This document shows, one piece after another, positions 45,390 to 53,996 of a DNA stretch of 64,000 nt. Made by a program: the position numbers and the translations under genes. Position 1 is the stretch's first letter. Each line of letters opens with the position of its first letter. The stretch is from Romboutsia lituseburensis (GTDB lineage Bacteria > Bacillota > Clostridia > Peptostreptococcales > Peptostreptococcaceae), in contig NZ_JANQBQ010000001.1 in the NCBI RefSeq assembly GCF_024723825.1, positions 1,054,001 through 1,118,000 on the forward strand. The letters run 5' to 3'. The notes beneath the pieces were generated by a model. That model made no database searches. It was given only the letters and a program-made list of their open reading frames with translations, and was not told where the DNA came from.

Positions 45390-45941
45390 TTAGTTTTGCT
45401 TCCCAAAGTGTCTTTCTAATAATCCTAAGAATGCTTTACCATGTCTAGCTTCATCTTTACACATTTCATGTACTGTATCATGTATTGCATCTAATCCTAA
45501 TTCTTTAGCTCTCTTAGCTATTTTTAATTTTCCTTCTGTTGCTCCATATTCAGCTTCAACTCTAGCTTTTAAGTTAGCTTGAGTATCTGCAACAACAACT
45601 TCTCCTAATAACTCAGCAAATTTAGCTGCATGTTCTGCTTCTTCAAATGCTATTCTCTTATAAGCTTCAGCAACTTCTGGGTATCCTTCTCTATCAGCTT
45701 GACGACTCATTGCTAAGTACATCCCTACTTCTGTACATTCACCAGTAAAGTTAGCTCTTAATCCTTCTAGTATTTCATCATCTACACCTTGAGCTACACC
45801 TATTCTATGCTCATCTGCCCAAACCATTTCACCTTTCATTTCGTCAAACTTTTCAGCCCCAACTTTACATACTGGACAGACTTCTGGTGCAGTTTCTCCT
45901 TCATGTATATATCCACATACTGTACAAACAAATTTTTTCAT
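45390..45941 (-). CDS. rbr: Reverse rubrerythrin (N-terminal rubredoxin, C-terminal ferritin-like)
   Basis: A cytoplasmic peroxidase of 183 residues that reduces hydrogen peroxide in anaerobes. Unlike classical rubrerythrin, the rubredoxin iron site ([10 protein letters not shown] and CPVCKVG, residues 5-32) is at the N-terminus and the di-iron four-helix domain follows (about 48-180). Glu/His ligands of that domain lie in [25 protein letters not shown] and [13 protein letters not shown]. This order is that of the clostridial oxygen-stress enzymes usually controlled by PerR. GGAGGG stands 7 nt before the ATG at 45941; the frame opens 15 nt earlier without support. A palindrome in the promoter region (46002-46017) may bind a regulator. 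Confidence 0.94.
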   Translation of the reverse strand: MKKFVCTVCGYIHEGETAPEVCPVCKVGAEKFDEMKGEMVWADEHRIGVAQGVDDEILEGLRANFTGECTEVGMYLAMSRQADREGYPEVAEAYKRIAFEEAEHAAKFAELLGEVVVADTQANLKARVEAEYGATEGKLKIAKRAKELGLDAIHDTVHEMCKDEARHGKAFLGLLERHFGKQN

Positions 45942-46001
45942 AATTATTCCCTCCACTTTTTTATATTAATTTAATTTATTGTTTATTTTCTTATACTCTA
46001 T

Positions 46002-46017
46002 ATATACCCGAGTATAT
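46002..46017 (-). promoter_or_regulatory. Palindromic operator in the rubrerythrin promoter
   Basis: ATATAC-CCGA-GTATAT is a 6-bp-arm inverted repeat about 60 nt before the rubrerythrin start codon. On the minus strand a TTGTTT/TATATA promoter with 18-bp spacing overlaps it. The CCGAG core stands out from the A+T-rich surroundings. It does not look like a standard PerR box; the regulator is unknown. Confidence 0.5.
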
Positions 46018-46200
46018 TTAATTTAAACAAATTTTTAAATTTTTCTCTTATTTATTTTAACATTTTTTGTTAATAACTCTCAACTCTTCTGTTAAAAATT
46101 ATTGTAATACATAAATACCCTCCCCTATATTACTTTAAACATTTTTCATATAATATTTTTTAAATTTTTTACAAAATATTTTTCATTTATCATTAATAAT

Positions 46201-46229
46201 AAAAAAGCCATTTAATTAAATGGCTTTTA
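46201..46229 (-). terminator. Intrinsic terminator after EamA gene
   Basis: A near-perfect palindrome AAAAGCCATTT-AATT-AAATGGCTTTT, just after the stop codon at 46249. Confidence 0.85.
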
Positions 46230-46248
46230 TTATCTATATTTTAAAATA

Positions 46249-47178
46249 TTATAATTCATTTTCACTTTCTTTTACTATAGCACTACACATATCTTCTACA
46301 TATACATCTTTCTTTTTAATAAAAGATAACTTTGTTTCAGCCATTATAATAGAAGTAAATATGATTGCACTACCTATAAGCATTTTTACAGTAACAATTT
46401 CTTTTAGAATTAAAACAGAAAAAAGTGTTCCAAAAACAGCCTCTGTAGAAAGTATTATTGCTGTTTTTGTACCATCTACCATTTTTTGGCATATAGTTTG
46501 AAGTAAGAATGCAATAGTAGTACTAAATATACCTAAATATAGCGCACCTAAGTACCCATTTACTTGTGTATCTATTTGCATTTCTCCCATAAATAGCTGA
46601 CAAACTAAAGATAATATAAATGCAACTGTAAACTGAATTCCTGTTAATGCAATTGGATTATACTTTGATGCAAATTCACTTGTAAAAAATATATGAAATG
46701 CAAATCCAAATGCACATATTAAAGTTAGAAAATCTCCTATATTTATAGAAAGGTCTGCTTCTAAAGATAATATACCTATTCCTATAAGCGTCATTATACT
46801 ACTTATTATACCAATTTTATCTAATTTTCTTTTGTACACAAAAAAACCTATAAATGGTACTATAACAACGTTGGCAGCTGTTATAAATGCATTTTTAGAT
46901 GGAGTAGTATATAATATTCCTATCGTTTGAACTGTAAATGCTATAAATAAGAAAAATCCTAATATAGTACCTTTCTTTATTATCTCTTTATTTATGTTTT
47001 CTTTTATTTGTTTAAAAAATATTAGATTAATTAAAATAGACCCTATAAAAAATCTTAACGTTAACAACTGTAGTGGAGTTAGACCTCCATCTAAAGCTAA
47101 CTGTGTACCAACAAAGCCACTCCCCCAGATCATGGCAATCAATATCAATCCAAATTCCGCTATATGCGCCTTAAACAA
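46249..47178 (-). CDS. EamA-family (DMT) transporter
   Basis: A 10-helix membrane protein of 309 residues with two EamA halves (about 8-135 and 146-282). The first half has LILIAMIWGSGFVGTQLAL (about 12-30, start of the repeat) and LRFFIGSIL; the second ends in EAVFGTLFSVLILKE (about 240-254), the conserved helix 9 block. These carriers export metabolites or amino acids; substrate unknown. Initiation is at a TTG (47178), with GGAGGGGG 6 nt upstream. The C-terminal tail after the last helix (about 285-309) is charged and cytoplasmic. Single gene. Confidence 0.85.
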   Translation of the reverse strand: MFKAHIAEFGLILIAMIWGSGFVGTQLALDGGLTPLQLLTLRFFIGSILINLIFFKQIKENINKEIIKKGTILGFFLFIAFTVQTIGILYTTPSKNAFITAANVVIVPFIGFFVYKRKLDKIGIISSIMTLIGIGILSLEADLSINIGDFLTLICAFGFAFHIFFTSEFASKYNPIALTGIQFTVAFILSLVCQLFMGEMQIDTQVNGYLGALYLGIFSTTIAFLLQTICQKMVDGTKTAIILSTEAVFGTLFSVLILKEIVTVKMLIGSAIIFTSIIMAETKLSFIKKKDVYVEDMCSAIVKESENEL

Positions 47179-47316
47179 TATTTACCCCCTCCTCAAGTAC
47201 CTATATATTTGTGATCAAGCCCTCTTAATTTAACATTAGTATAATAAATGATTTTTGTAAACATAATTATTGTAGTTTTTATATTTTTTTTTATTTTCCA
47301 AAAATTTTTTAATGTA

Positions 47317-47352
47317 TTATAAAAGACTATATTAACTATAGCCTTTTATAAT
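47317..47352 (-). terminator. Intrinsic terminator after DUF4870 gene
   Basis: A stem of about 15 bp (TTATAAAAG-CTATA with TATAG-CTTTTATAA, one mismatch) abuts the stop codon at 47355. Confidence 0.75.
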
Positions 47353-47354
47353 TA

Positions 47355-47702
47355 CTATTTTATGAATTTAAATGTAAATGGGTATTCATAGTCTTTATGA
47401 TATCCATATTTTATCATACCTATTATAGTCATTACAAAATATGCAATACTTACAATTGGCATTAATATAGTCCCTATTAGAACTATTATTAATAAAAATG
47501 ATATAATTTCATATATTACAAATGTTATATGAAAGTTCAAAAGTCTTTTTCCATTTATTTCAATAAATGATGAATCCTTACTATATTCTTTCCACACAAA
47601 GTAAGATACTATGAATCCTATTATATTAAACACTACTATTGATCCTGCCATTAATAACATAATCAAATTTTCTCTTGGTATTGATTTATTATACTCTTCC
47701 AT
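47355..47702 (-). CDS. DUF4870 small membrane protein
   Basis: A 115-residue protein with three hydrophobic helices (about 15-36, 55-75 and 78-100) and the block NGKRLLNFHITFVIYEIISF (about 50-70), close to the N-G-K-x-x-L-N-F motif of the DUF4870/Tic20-like family. The role is unknown. I start at the ATG at 47702, where AAAGGAG precedes by 5 nt, not at the ATG 18 nt upstream that overlaps this site. It lies 48 nt after the hypothetical gene at 47751-48284 and may share its transcript. Confidence 0.82.
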   Translation of the reverse strand: MEEYNKSIPRENLIMLLMAGSIVVFNIIGFIVSYFVWKEYSKDSSFIEINGKRLLNFHITFVIYEIISFLLIIVLIGTILMPIVSIAYFVMTIIGMIKYGYHKDYEYPFTFKFIK

Positions 47703-47750
47703 ACTTTCTCCTTTCATCAACTAATTCCTAAAATTTCCCAGGAAAATATT

Positions 47751-48284
47751 TTAAATATCTAATTTAAGTTGTTCAAAGTAAATTTCATTTTTATCAATTT
47801 TTGTTTTTTGTATTTTTTTTATTATGTTCATTTTTAAAAGCAATTTTTTTATTGCTCCGAAACTTTCTACTGCAATATTTTTATTACTTACTTTCAGCAA
47901 ATATCCTGCCGATGTCTTATTTATTGATAGTTTATGTTCATCCATTATTATAGATACTATGTTTCCTTTTAAATACTTAACTGCAAATGTCTTTTCATTT
48001 TTAGAAAATATTTCAACTAGACTGTCTGCAATTTTAAGCTTACTTTTATTTTCATCATTTTTATTATGCATGCAAACTTTATAAAGTAATGGCTCTATAG
48101 ACTTTAAATCATTCAATATAACTTTAGAACCTTTAAGATTTATACAATAGCCCTCAGTGCAAGCTTCTATCTTTATATTTTCACTATCAATAATTACTGA
48201 AGATATTTTACCTTTAGTATAATATATGATGTAAGACTTGTTTATATTAGCTAATATTTTAACTATTCTGTTTGGTAAATACAT
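47751..48284 (-). CDS. Hypothetical protein with internal duplication
   Basis: I do not recognise this 177-residue protein. It consists of two similar halves: YYTKGKISSVIIDSENIKIE-x4-GYCINLKGSKVILNDLKSI (about 20-65) and KYLKGNIVSIIMDEHKLSIN-x4-GYLLKVSNKNIAVESFGAI (about 100-145). Both show a strand, a KG turn, a strand and a GY, suggesting two copies of a small beta-rich domain. No signal peptide or membrane helix. AGAGGGA stands before the ATG at 48284; an ATG 18 nt upstream lacks a site. It leads a possible operon with the DUF4870 gene. Confidence 0.7.
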   Translation of the reverse strand: MYLPNRIVKILANINKSYIIYYTKGKISSVIIDSENIKIEACTEGYCINLKGSKVILNDLKSIEPLLYKVCMHNKNDENKSKLKIADSLVEIFSKNEKTFAVKYLKGNIVSIIMDEHKLSINKTSAGYLLKVSNKNIAVESFGAIKKLLLKMNIIKKIQKTKIDKNEIYFEQLKLDI

Positions 48285-48463
48285 GTAATTCCCTCTTCTC
48301 AATAAATCTCATTTGCTTATTTTTCACCGTCGATAGATAAAATATAACATTTATATACATTTTTTACAACATTTTTGATTACTTTATGAATTAATTACAT
48401 ATAGTTAATATAGTTTTACTTTCATATAATATGTTTAGGTTAAAAGTTTTGTTCAGCATTACT

Positions 48464-48502
48464 AAAAAAGCAGATTTGAAATTTATTCAAATCTGCTTTT
48501 TT
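48464..48502 (-). terminator. Intrinsic terminator after tyrS
   Basis: A 17-bp perfect stem (48464-48480 with 48486-48502) with T-run, directly behind tyrS. Confidence 0.9.
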
Positions 48503-48510
48503 ATATATTA

Positions 48511-49716
48511 TTATTTAACAATTATTTTTATAAACTTTTTCTTACCTATTTGTACAACTAATTCACCTTCTGCATTTATTGCTTGAGGATCATCTATTTT
48601 TTCACTATTTACCTTAACTCCACCTTGTTTAACTAATCTTCTTAACTCACTTTTACTTGGAGCCAATTTATTTTCAACAACGATTTGAGCTAAATCAAAA
48701 TCTGTAGAACTCGCTTCTACTGTTAATATATCTACAGGTATTTGTCCTTTTTGGAATACTGATTTAAATCTTTCTTCTGCGAAGTTAGCTTTTTCGTCTC
48801 CATGGTATAATTTTACTATTTCTTTAGCAAGACCCATCTTTATATCTCTTGGGTTAACTTTATCTTCTTTTAAATCTTTTTCTATTTGATTAACCACATC
48901 TGGATGAATATCAGTTACTAAGTTGTAGTATTTTATTATAAGTTCATCTGGTATTTCCATAGATTTTTGGTACATTACACCAGCTTCTTCATCTACTCCA
49001 ATGTAGTTTCCTAAACTCTTACTCATTTTATTAACACCATCTAATCCCTCTAATAAAGGCATCATTATAACAACTTGAGACTCTTGACCAAATTCTTTTT
49101 GTAATGCCCTACCCATAAGTAAGTTAAATCTTTGATCAGTTCCTCCTAATTCTATATCAGCTTTTATAGCTACTGAGTCATATCCTTGCATTAATGGGTA
49201 GAAGAACTCATGTACTGATATTGGAGTATGGCTTTCATATCTCTTTTTAAAATCTTCTCTTTCTAGCATTCTTGCGACAGTTATAGTTGCAGCTAACTTA
49301 ACAACATCTTCAAAGTTTAACTTCGCTAACCATTCACTGTTAAATCTAACTTCTGTTTTTTCTTTATCTAAAACTTTAAATATTTGTTCTTGGTAAGTCT
49401 TAGCATTTTCTAAAACTTGTTCAGTTGTTAATGCTTTTCTAGCACTAGATTTTCCTGTTGGATCACCTATCTTACCTGTAAAGTCTCCTATTATTATTAC
49501 TACTTTATGTCCTAAATCTTGTAACTGCTTCATCTTTCTAAGAACAACAGTATGACCTAAGTGTATATCTGGAGCTGATGGATCAAGACCTAATTTTATA
49601 ACTAGTTGACGTCCTTCTTTGTCAGCCTTAACTAATTTTTCTCTAAGGTCTTTCTCATCTATTATATCATCTACACCTTTTAATATTATTTTAATTTGAT
49701 CGTCTAAGTTTATCAT
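48511..49716 (-). CDS. tyrS: Tyrosyl-tRNA synthetase
   Basis: A class I aminoacyl-tRNA synthetase of 401 residues that charges tRNA-Tyr. HIGH-type motif [10 protein letters not shown] (about 50-59), KMSKS in [14 protein letters not shown] (about 230-243), and a C-terminal S4-like RNA-binding domain (about 335-398, [17 protein letters not shown]). The length and the presence of S4 put it in the TyrS2/TyrZ-like group found alongside or instead of the shorter TyrS1. The ATG at 49716 follows GGAGGT. A T-box leader with a UAC specifier controls it, so it is induced when uncharged tRNA-Tyr accumulates. Confidence 0.96.
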   Translation of the reverse strand: MINLDDQIKIILKGVDDIIDEKDLREKLVKADKEGRQLVIKLGLDPSAPDIHLGHTVVLRKMKQLQDLGHKVVIIIGDFTGKIGDPTGKSSARKALTTEQVLENAKTYQEQIFKVLDKEKTEVRFNSEWLAKLNFEDVVKLAATITVARMLEREDFKKRYESHTPISVHEFFYPLMQGYDSVAIKADIELGGTDQRFNLLMGRALQKEFGQESQVVIMMPLLEGLDGVNKMSKSLGNYIGVDEEAGVMYQKSMEIPDELIIKYYNLVTDIHPDVVNQIEKDLKEDKVNPRDIKMGLAKEIVKLYHGDEKANFAEERFKSVFQKGQIPVDILTVEASSTDFDLAQIVVENKLAPSKSELRRLVKQGGVKVNSEKIDDPQAINAEGELVVQIGKKKFIKIIVK

Positions 49717-49822
49717 TTTTTACCTCCAACTATTTATATTTTAAATTGCTAAAATTTCATTTTATTAAACAATACATCGGCGCCAATATCATATTTTCTA
49801 ATATTGTTTAATTTTTTGTATT

Positions 49823-50095
49823 AAAAAAGCTCTCATCCTATAAAAGGACGAGAGCATTGCTCACGTGTTACCACCTTAGTTTATTAGTATTTCACAATAC
49901 TAACCTTATTAGGTACGCCAAAACTGATTATACCTTTGCACTATAACGTGTGCCATCCCGATTTTCCTTAATGGGTGTTATCTTTCAGAAAAATTACTCT
50001 AAGATGTATTCAAACTAACTTAACTTGCTCCTCTCACCAACCGGAAACTCTCTGTTAGACTACATTAGCTTTACTTGTTCTTATCAACGCTTTTA
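49823..50095 (-). promoter_or_regulatory. Tyrosine T-box riboswitch with terminator
   Basis: On the minus strand the leader has a Stem I region from about 50095, with the specifier UAC (50006-50008, in GAATACATC). The T-box sequence is AAGGTGGTAACACG (about 49864-49877), a slightly divergent form of AGGGTGGTACCGCG. A Rho-independent terminator follows (GCTCTC-TCC stem at 49829-49855, then six T residues). Pairing of the free tRNA-Tyr acceptor end with the UGGU of the T-box would stabilise the antiterminator and let tyrS be transcribed. Confidence 0.93.
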
Positions 50096-50116
50096 AATAT
50101 TTTAATATTTAATATT

Positions 50117-50145
50117 AATATATTAGTTATACACTTTTTTGTCAA
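50117..50145 (-). promoter_or_regulatory. Vegetative promoter of T-box/tyrS
   Basis: Consensus -35 TTGACA (50140-50145), 17-bp spacer, -10 TATATT (50117-50122) on the minus strand. The -35 overlaps the last codons of the upstream phosphodiesterase gene. Confidence 0.85.
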
Positions 50146-50882
50146 CCCTTTTTAATATTTTTAGGTATAAATCCTTCAAAAATTATATTGTCACTATACT
50201 TATATGCAAATTTCATTTCATTTTCATTTTTTATAGTCCAAGATATTATTGGCTTTTTCTTTCTTAATATTTTAATTTCCAAACTATTTATTCCTTTTAT
50301 GCCATAGCAAATATAATCGGGTTTACTATAAAAATTAAATATCATATCTTTTAAAGCAATCTTTTCATACCATTTGAAAGATGACTCTTTAAAATTAAAA
50401 GATAGTTGACCTCTTATAACCTCTTTTGCATGTTGTTTATACCAACTAACAATTCTTGGATCAAATGATTGTATAGAATATTTCCCTTTATAATCTTTAA
50501 CTGTATTATAAACATCTTTACTTAAGTTTATGTAATCTTTGCTCTTTTTTATTTCCACAAGTAAAGGAACTCTTTCATCTATCAAATTTATAACATCCTT
50601 AAATAAGGGAATTCTTTCATTTGTATTTAATAATGTTAATTTATTTATTTCCAAGTAAGTTAAGTCGTTAACATTACCCTTGTATCCTGTCATTCTATAA
50701 AGTGCATTATCATGAAAAATCACAATCTTTTTATCTTTAGTGTACTGAACATCTAGTTCTATTCCATATCCATATTTTATTGCATTTCTAAATGCGCCCA
50801 TAGAGTTTTCTGGTATTATCTCATTATAAAGACCTCTATGAGCAAATGGAATTTCTTTAAGCCAACCTATATTTTTAGACAC
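50142..50882 (-). CDS. Glycerophosphodiester phosphodiesterase (GDPD)
   Basis: A TIM-barrel phosphodiesterase of 246 residues hydrolysing glycerophosphodiesters to glycerol 3-phosphate and an alcohol. FAHRGLYNEIIPENS (about 13-27) gives the first catalytic His and Glu, GIELDVQYTKDKKIVIFHDN (about 38-57) the metal Glu/Asp and second His, and LVEIKK (about 108) another Glu. No signal peptide is present, so the enzyme is intracellular. Initiation codon GTG at 50882, with AGGGGTG in front. It follows the YybS-like gene by 17 nt, so they form an operon. No separate terminator: the tyrS promoter starts inside its end. Confidence 0.9.
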   Translation of the reverse strand: MSKNIGWLKEIPFAHRGLYNEIIPENSMGAFRNAIKYGYGIELDVQYTKDKKIVIFHDNALYRMTGYKGNVNDLTYLEINKLTLLNTNERIPLFKDVINLIDERVPLLVEIKKSKDYINLSKDVYNTVKDYKGKYSIQSFDPRIVSWYKQHAKEVIRGQLSFNFKESSFKWYEKIALKDMIFNFYSKPDYICYGIKGINSLEIKILRKKKPIISWTIKNENEMKFAYKYSDNIIFEGFIPKNIKKG

Positions 50883-50899
50883 AGCACAACACCCCTATA

Positions 50900-51868
50900 T
50901 TATTTATTTTCTAGAGCATTTATATAATTATTTATTATGCTTATTTGCTTTGTCCTTATGTTTAAATTTATATCTAATATTAAGTTTAATAAAATTATAG
51001 CTAGCGTTGTTACTTTAAATAAAAAAATTAAAAATACAAGAGATATTATAGATGTTATTCTCACATATAATACATTTTGATATTTAGACATTAGATAATT
51101 TTGAGCAGTTATGTATCCATCCCTTATTACAAAATAATAACATAAATATTTTATAGAAATTAAAATAGTACTTAAATAAACTCCATTTAAATTTATATTA
51201 AATATACTTAATAATTCTAAAACTATAATGTATATACAACATCCATAAAATACTTTTTTAGAACAACATACAAATCTAGAAAAAGATCTAAAATTTCTTA
51301 TTACTTGGAATTTTTTCTTACTATTACCTTTTAGTATATTTATTTTTTTAACTAGTATTAAAGATATATAATATATACTAAATACTGTTCCAAATGGAAA
51401 TGTTGATACAAAAAGGTAATATATAAAATCCATATACTCTTTATATGGAAACATATTTGCATATCCCCTGAACTCTTTCATAAAGCTATATCCTATTAAA
51501 CTTGATGCATATATATCTATAAACACCATAAGTATAACTCCTAATATAGATCCATATACTAAGTCATCCATAATGCTAGTGTCTTTAACCATTAAGCAAC
51601 CACATAAAATTCCAATCATTATACTTTGGCTTGCCCAAATTGCAGTACCTATATTGCCAAGTACTAGTCCAACTATAGTTAATGAAACTATTCCTGATAA
51701 AACTGTGTATTTAAAATCGCATTTTAAAAGCACTATGCAAAAAAATACAGGAACAACAAAATCCAAATAAATTGTATATCCAAAACCACTTCCAACTGCT
51801 AATATAGTACTGACTATAAATAAAGCAGATAACATTCCTGCCTCTGTCATTTTTTTAGTATTATTCAT
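50900..51868 (-). CDS. YybS-like membrane protein (DUF2232)
   Basis: A 322-residue protein with about eight hydrophobic helices and no known chemistry. The N-terminal pattern KKMTEAGMLSALFIVSTILA (about 5-24) and GNIGTAIWASQSIMIGILCG (about 70-89) match the DUF2232/YybS family, whose layout resembles ECF-transporter substrate-binding (S) components. Helices fill about 10-250, followed by a final pair near 265-310. AGGAGG precedes the ATG at 51868. It leads the operon with the GDPD gene. In Bacillus, yybS stands near ribosomal-protein genes; here it does not. Confidence 0.75.
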   Translation of the reverse strand: MNNTKKMTEAGMLSALFIVSTILAVGSGFGYTIYLDFVVPVFFCIVLLKCDFKYTVLSGIVSLTIVGLVLGNIGTAIWASQSIMIGILCGCLMVKDTSIMDDLVYGSILGVILMVFIDIYASSLIGYSFMKEFRGYANMFPYKEYMDFIYYLFVSTFPFGTVFSIYYISLILVKKINILKGNSKKKFQVIRNFRSFSRFVCCSKKVFYGCCIYIIVLELLSIFNINLNGVYLSTILISIKYLCYYFVIRDGYITAQNYLMSKYQNVLYVRITSIISLVFLIFLFKVTTLAIILLNLILDINLNIRTKQISIINNYINALENK

Positions 51869-52025
51869 TATTGCCTCCTGTACATATTTAATTGTTAATT
51901 AAAACTATTTCATTATAATATAATAAGCTTTATTTTCAAATTTATAAACAATATTTTTATTTAATAAATCACATTATAATTATTTACATAAATAAAATTT
52001 ATATAATTTAAATTCTTAACATTAT

Positions 52026-52071
52026 AAAAAGCAGGATTTCAAGAAATTTAATCTTAAAAAACCTGCTTTAT
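52026..52071 (-). terminator. Intrinsic terminator after murE
   Basis: TAAAAAGCAGG pairs with CCTGCTTTATA around a loop of about 25 nt, just downstream of the murE stop codon. Confidence 0.65.
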
Positions 52072-52095
52072 ATATGAGTTTATTTGATCACTAAA

Positions 52096-53577
52096 TTATA
52101 TGTTGTATGCTGATGATTTTAATACATCAATTGCCTCTAAAGCTATTTCTTTATCATCAAAGTGGTGTTTAGTTGTACCTACTATTTGATAATTTTCATG
52201 ACCTTTTCCTGATATCATAACAACATCCCCTACGTTTGCAAGTTCTATTGCTTTGTATATGGCTTTTTTTCTATCTTCTATCACAATAAAATTATCATTA
52301 TTCGTATCTATACCTTTTAATATATCTTTTATTATAATACTTGGACATTCTGTTCTAGGATTATCTGAAGTTATTATGCTTATATCAGAATTTTCTTGAG
52401 CTATTTTTCCCATTATAGGCCTTTTTATTTTATCTCTATCGCCTCCACACCCTACAACAGTTATTATCTTTCCTTTTACAAATTCTTTAGATGTTTTTAA
52501 TACATTTTCTAATGCATCTGGAGTATGGGCATAGTCTACAATAACAGTTAACCCCTCATCATTTTTAATATTTTCAAATCTACCTTTAACTCCAGGTGTA
52601 TTTTTTAAAACCTCTTTAATAGTTTCTATATCAATATTTAAAATATAGCATGCACTTATTACACCTAATGTATTATATACTGTAAATTTACCTGGTATAT
52701 TTACATAAATATAATCAGTATATGTTGGTGTCTTTAGTTTATAAGAAACTCCGTTTGGGTACAGCTTTATCTCACTTGCAGTAAAATCCGCATCAGAATT
52801 TATACCATATGTATATATTGGTGTGTTTAATTTTTTAATATTATTAAAAATTACTTTTCCACCTTCGTCATCTATATTTATAATATTTGCAATACTAGTT
52901 TTGTGAAATAATTTTTCTTTTGCATTTCTATAATCTTCTAAATTCTTATGAAAATCTAAATGATCCTCTGTTAGATTTGTAAATATACCTATAGAAAAGT
53001 TAACACTACCCACTCGATTTAAGGCCAGAGAATGAGAAGATACTTCCATAGCACAATACTTGCAATTATTATTTATCATGTCATTAAAATAGCTTTGTAA
53101 ATCTATACTTTCTGGTGTAGTATTTTTTGATATTATTTCATTTTTACCATCATTTATATTTATAGTTCCAATTAATCCTGTTTGGGCTCTTTTACTTAAA
53201 ATTTGTTTTAAAAATGTTGTTATGCTAGTTTTACCATTAGTACCTGTAACACCTATAACCTCTAATGTATTAGCTGGATTTTTATAAAAATTACAAGCTA
53301 TTGTCGACATTCCTTCCCTAGTATCTTTAACTTTTATAAAAGTATAATTTTCTTTATCTTTAATGTCTATATCATCTTGTATTAAAAATGCTTTTGCACC
53401 TTTTTCAATAGCACTATTTATGTATTTATGACCATCACTATTAAATCCTTTTATACAAATAAACAAACTATTTTGTGTCACTAGCCTAGAGTCGTAATGT
53501 ATATCACTTATATCTATATCCATATTTCCATCTATAGACATTATATTCAAATTTTCTATAAGCTTGTATAATTTCAT
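52096..53577 (-). CDS. murE: UDP-MurNAc-L-Ala-D-Glu:meso-diaminopimelate ligase
   Basis: An ATP-dependent cytoplasmic ligase of 493 residues that adds the third residue of the peptidoglycan stem peptide. The ATP loop is VIGVTGTNGKTS (about 108-119), then NTTPES (about 150), a domain at EVSSHSLALNR (about 177-187) and the amino-acid-selecting motif SDNPRTE (about 400-406). DNPR identifies the meso-diaminopimelate-specific type rather than the lysine type. An AAGGAG site precedes the ATG at 53577. The gene is alone, not in a division and wall cluster, which is common for Clostridia. Terminator downstream. Confidence 0.95.
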   Translation of the reverse strand: MKLYKLIENLNIMSIDGNMDIDISDIHYDSRLVTQNSLFICIKGFNSDGHKYINSAIEKGAKAFLIQDDIDIKDKENYTFIKVKDTREGMSTIACNFYKNPANTLEVIGVTGTNGKTSITTFLKQILSKRAQTGLIGTININDGKNEIISKNTTPESIDLQSYFNDMINNNCKYCAMEVSSHSLALNRVGSVNFSIGIFTNLTEDHLDFHKNLEDYRNAKEKLFHKTSIANIINIDDEGGKVIFNNIKKLNTPIYTYGINSDADFTASEIKLYPNGVSYKLKTPTYTDYIYVNIPGKFTVYNTLGVISACYILNIDIETIKEVLKNTPGVKGRFENIKNDEGLTVIVDYAHTPDALENVLKTSKEFVKGKIITVVGCGGDRDKIKRPIMGKIAQENSDISIITSDNPRTECPSIIIKDILKGIDTNNDNFIVIEDRKKAIYKAIELANVGDVVMISGKGHENYQIVGTTKHHFDDKEIALEAIDVLKSSAYNI

Positions 53578-53764
53578 TGTATAACTCCTTTCTTACTGTT
53601 AATAAAATATATTTTTAAAACTTGTGTTTTATGCTAGTTATTTGTATAATTTATTAATTAAAGTATTTATCTTGTGTAATATTCTTTAATTCTTCTAAAT
53701 AACATTTAGATAATTTAATACCAATTTCCTTCTATATATTTATTAAATTTTGTCAATTTATTGA

Positions 53765-53794
53765 TTGACATTTCATATAAAATCGTTTTATACT
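53765..53794 (+). promoter_or_regulatory. Promoter of a putative forward small RNA
   Basis: TTGACA (53765-53770), 18-bp spacer, TATACT (53789-53794) on the plus strand, in a region with no plus-strand gene. Confidence 0.65.
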
Positions 53795-53800
53795 TAAATT

Positions 53801-53882
53801 AAGAGTTGCATATTTAATAGAAATGTAGATATTTGAAAATATCTTAAATATAGTCAGAAGACTTGTGTCTTCTGACTTTTTT
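53801..53882 (+). ncRNA. Putative small RNA of about 82 nt
   Basis: A consensus-like promoter (53765-53794) is followed after about 50 nt by a hairpin AGATATTT/AAATATCT (about 53828-53845). A strong terminator then closes the unit: an 11-bp stem AGTCAGAAGAC/GTCTTCTGACT and six T residues, 53852-53882. There is no open frame or ribosome site. The terminator has a T-tract only on the plus strand, so it does not serve the minus-strand neighbours murE and the glycosyltransferase gene. The transcript matches no RNA family I know. Confidence 0.55.
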
Positions 53883-53959
53883 GTTTCTATCTTAACTGAA
53901 AATAATGTTAACTTTTATTCTATATTCTACTTTCCCCAAAAGTAAGAATTGTACATATT

Positions 53960-53990
53960 TTAAAGATGGGTTAATCCCATCTTTTTCTTT
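53960..53990 (-). terminator. Terminator after GT2-TPR gene
   Basis: A 9-bp perfect stem AAAGATGGG/CCCATCTTT with a 5-nt loop lies 12 nt behind the stop codon at 53997; the T-tract is short on the minus strand and longer on the plus strand. Confidence 0.65.
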
Positions 53991-53996
53991 TTTATA

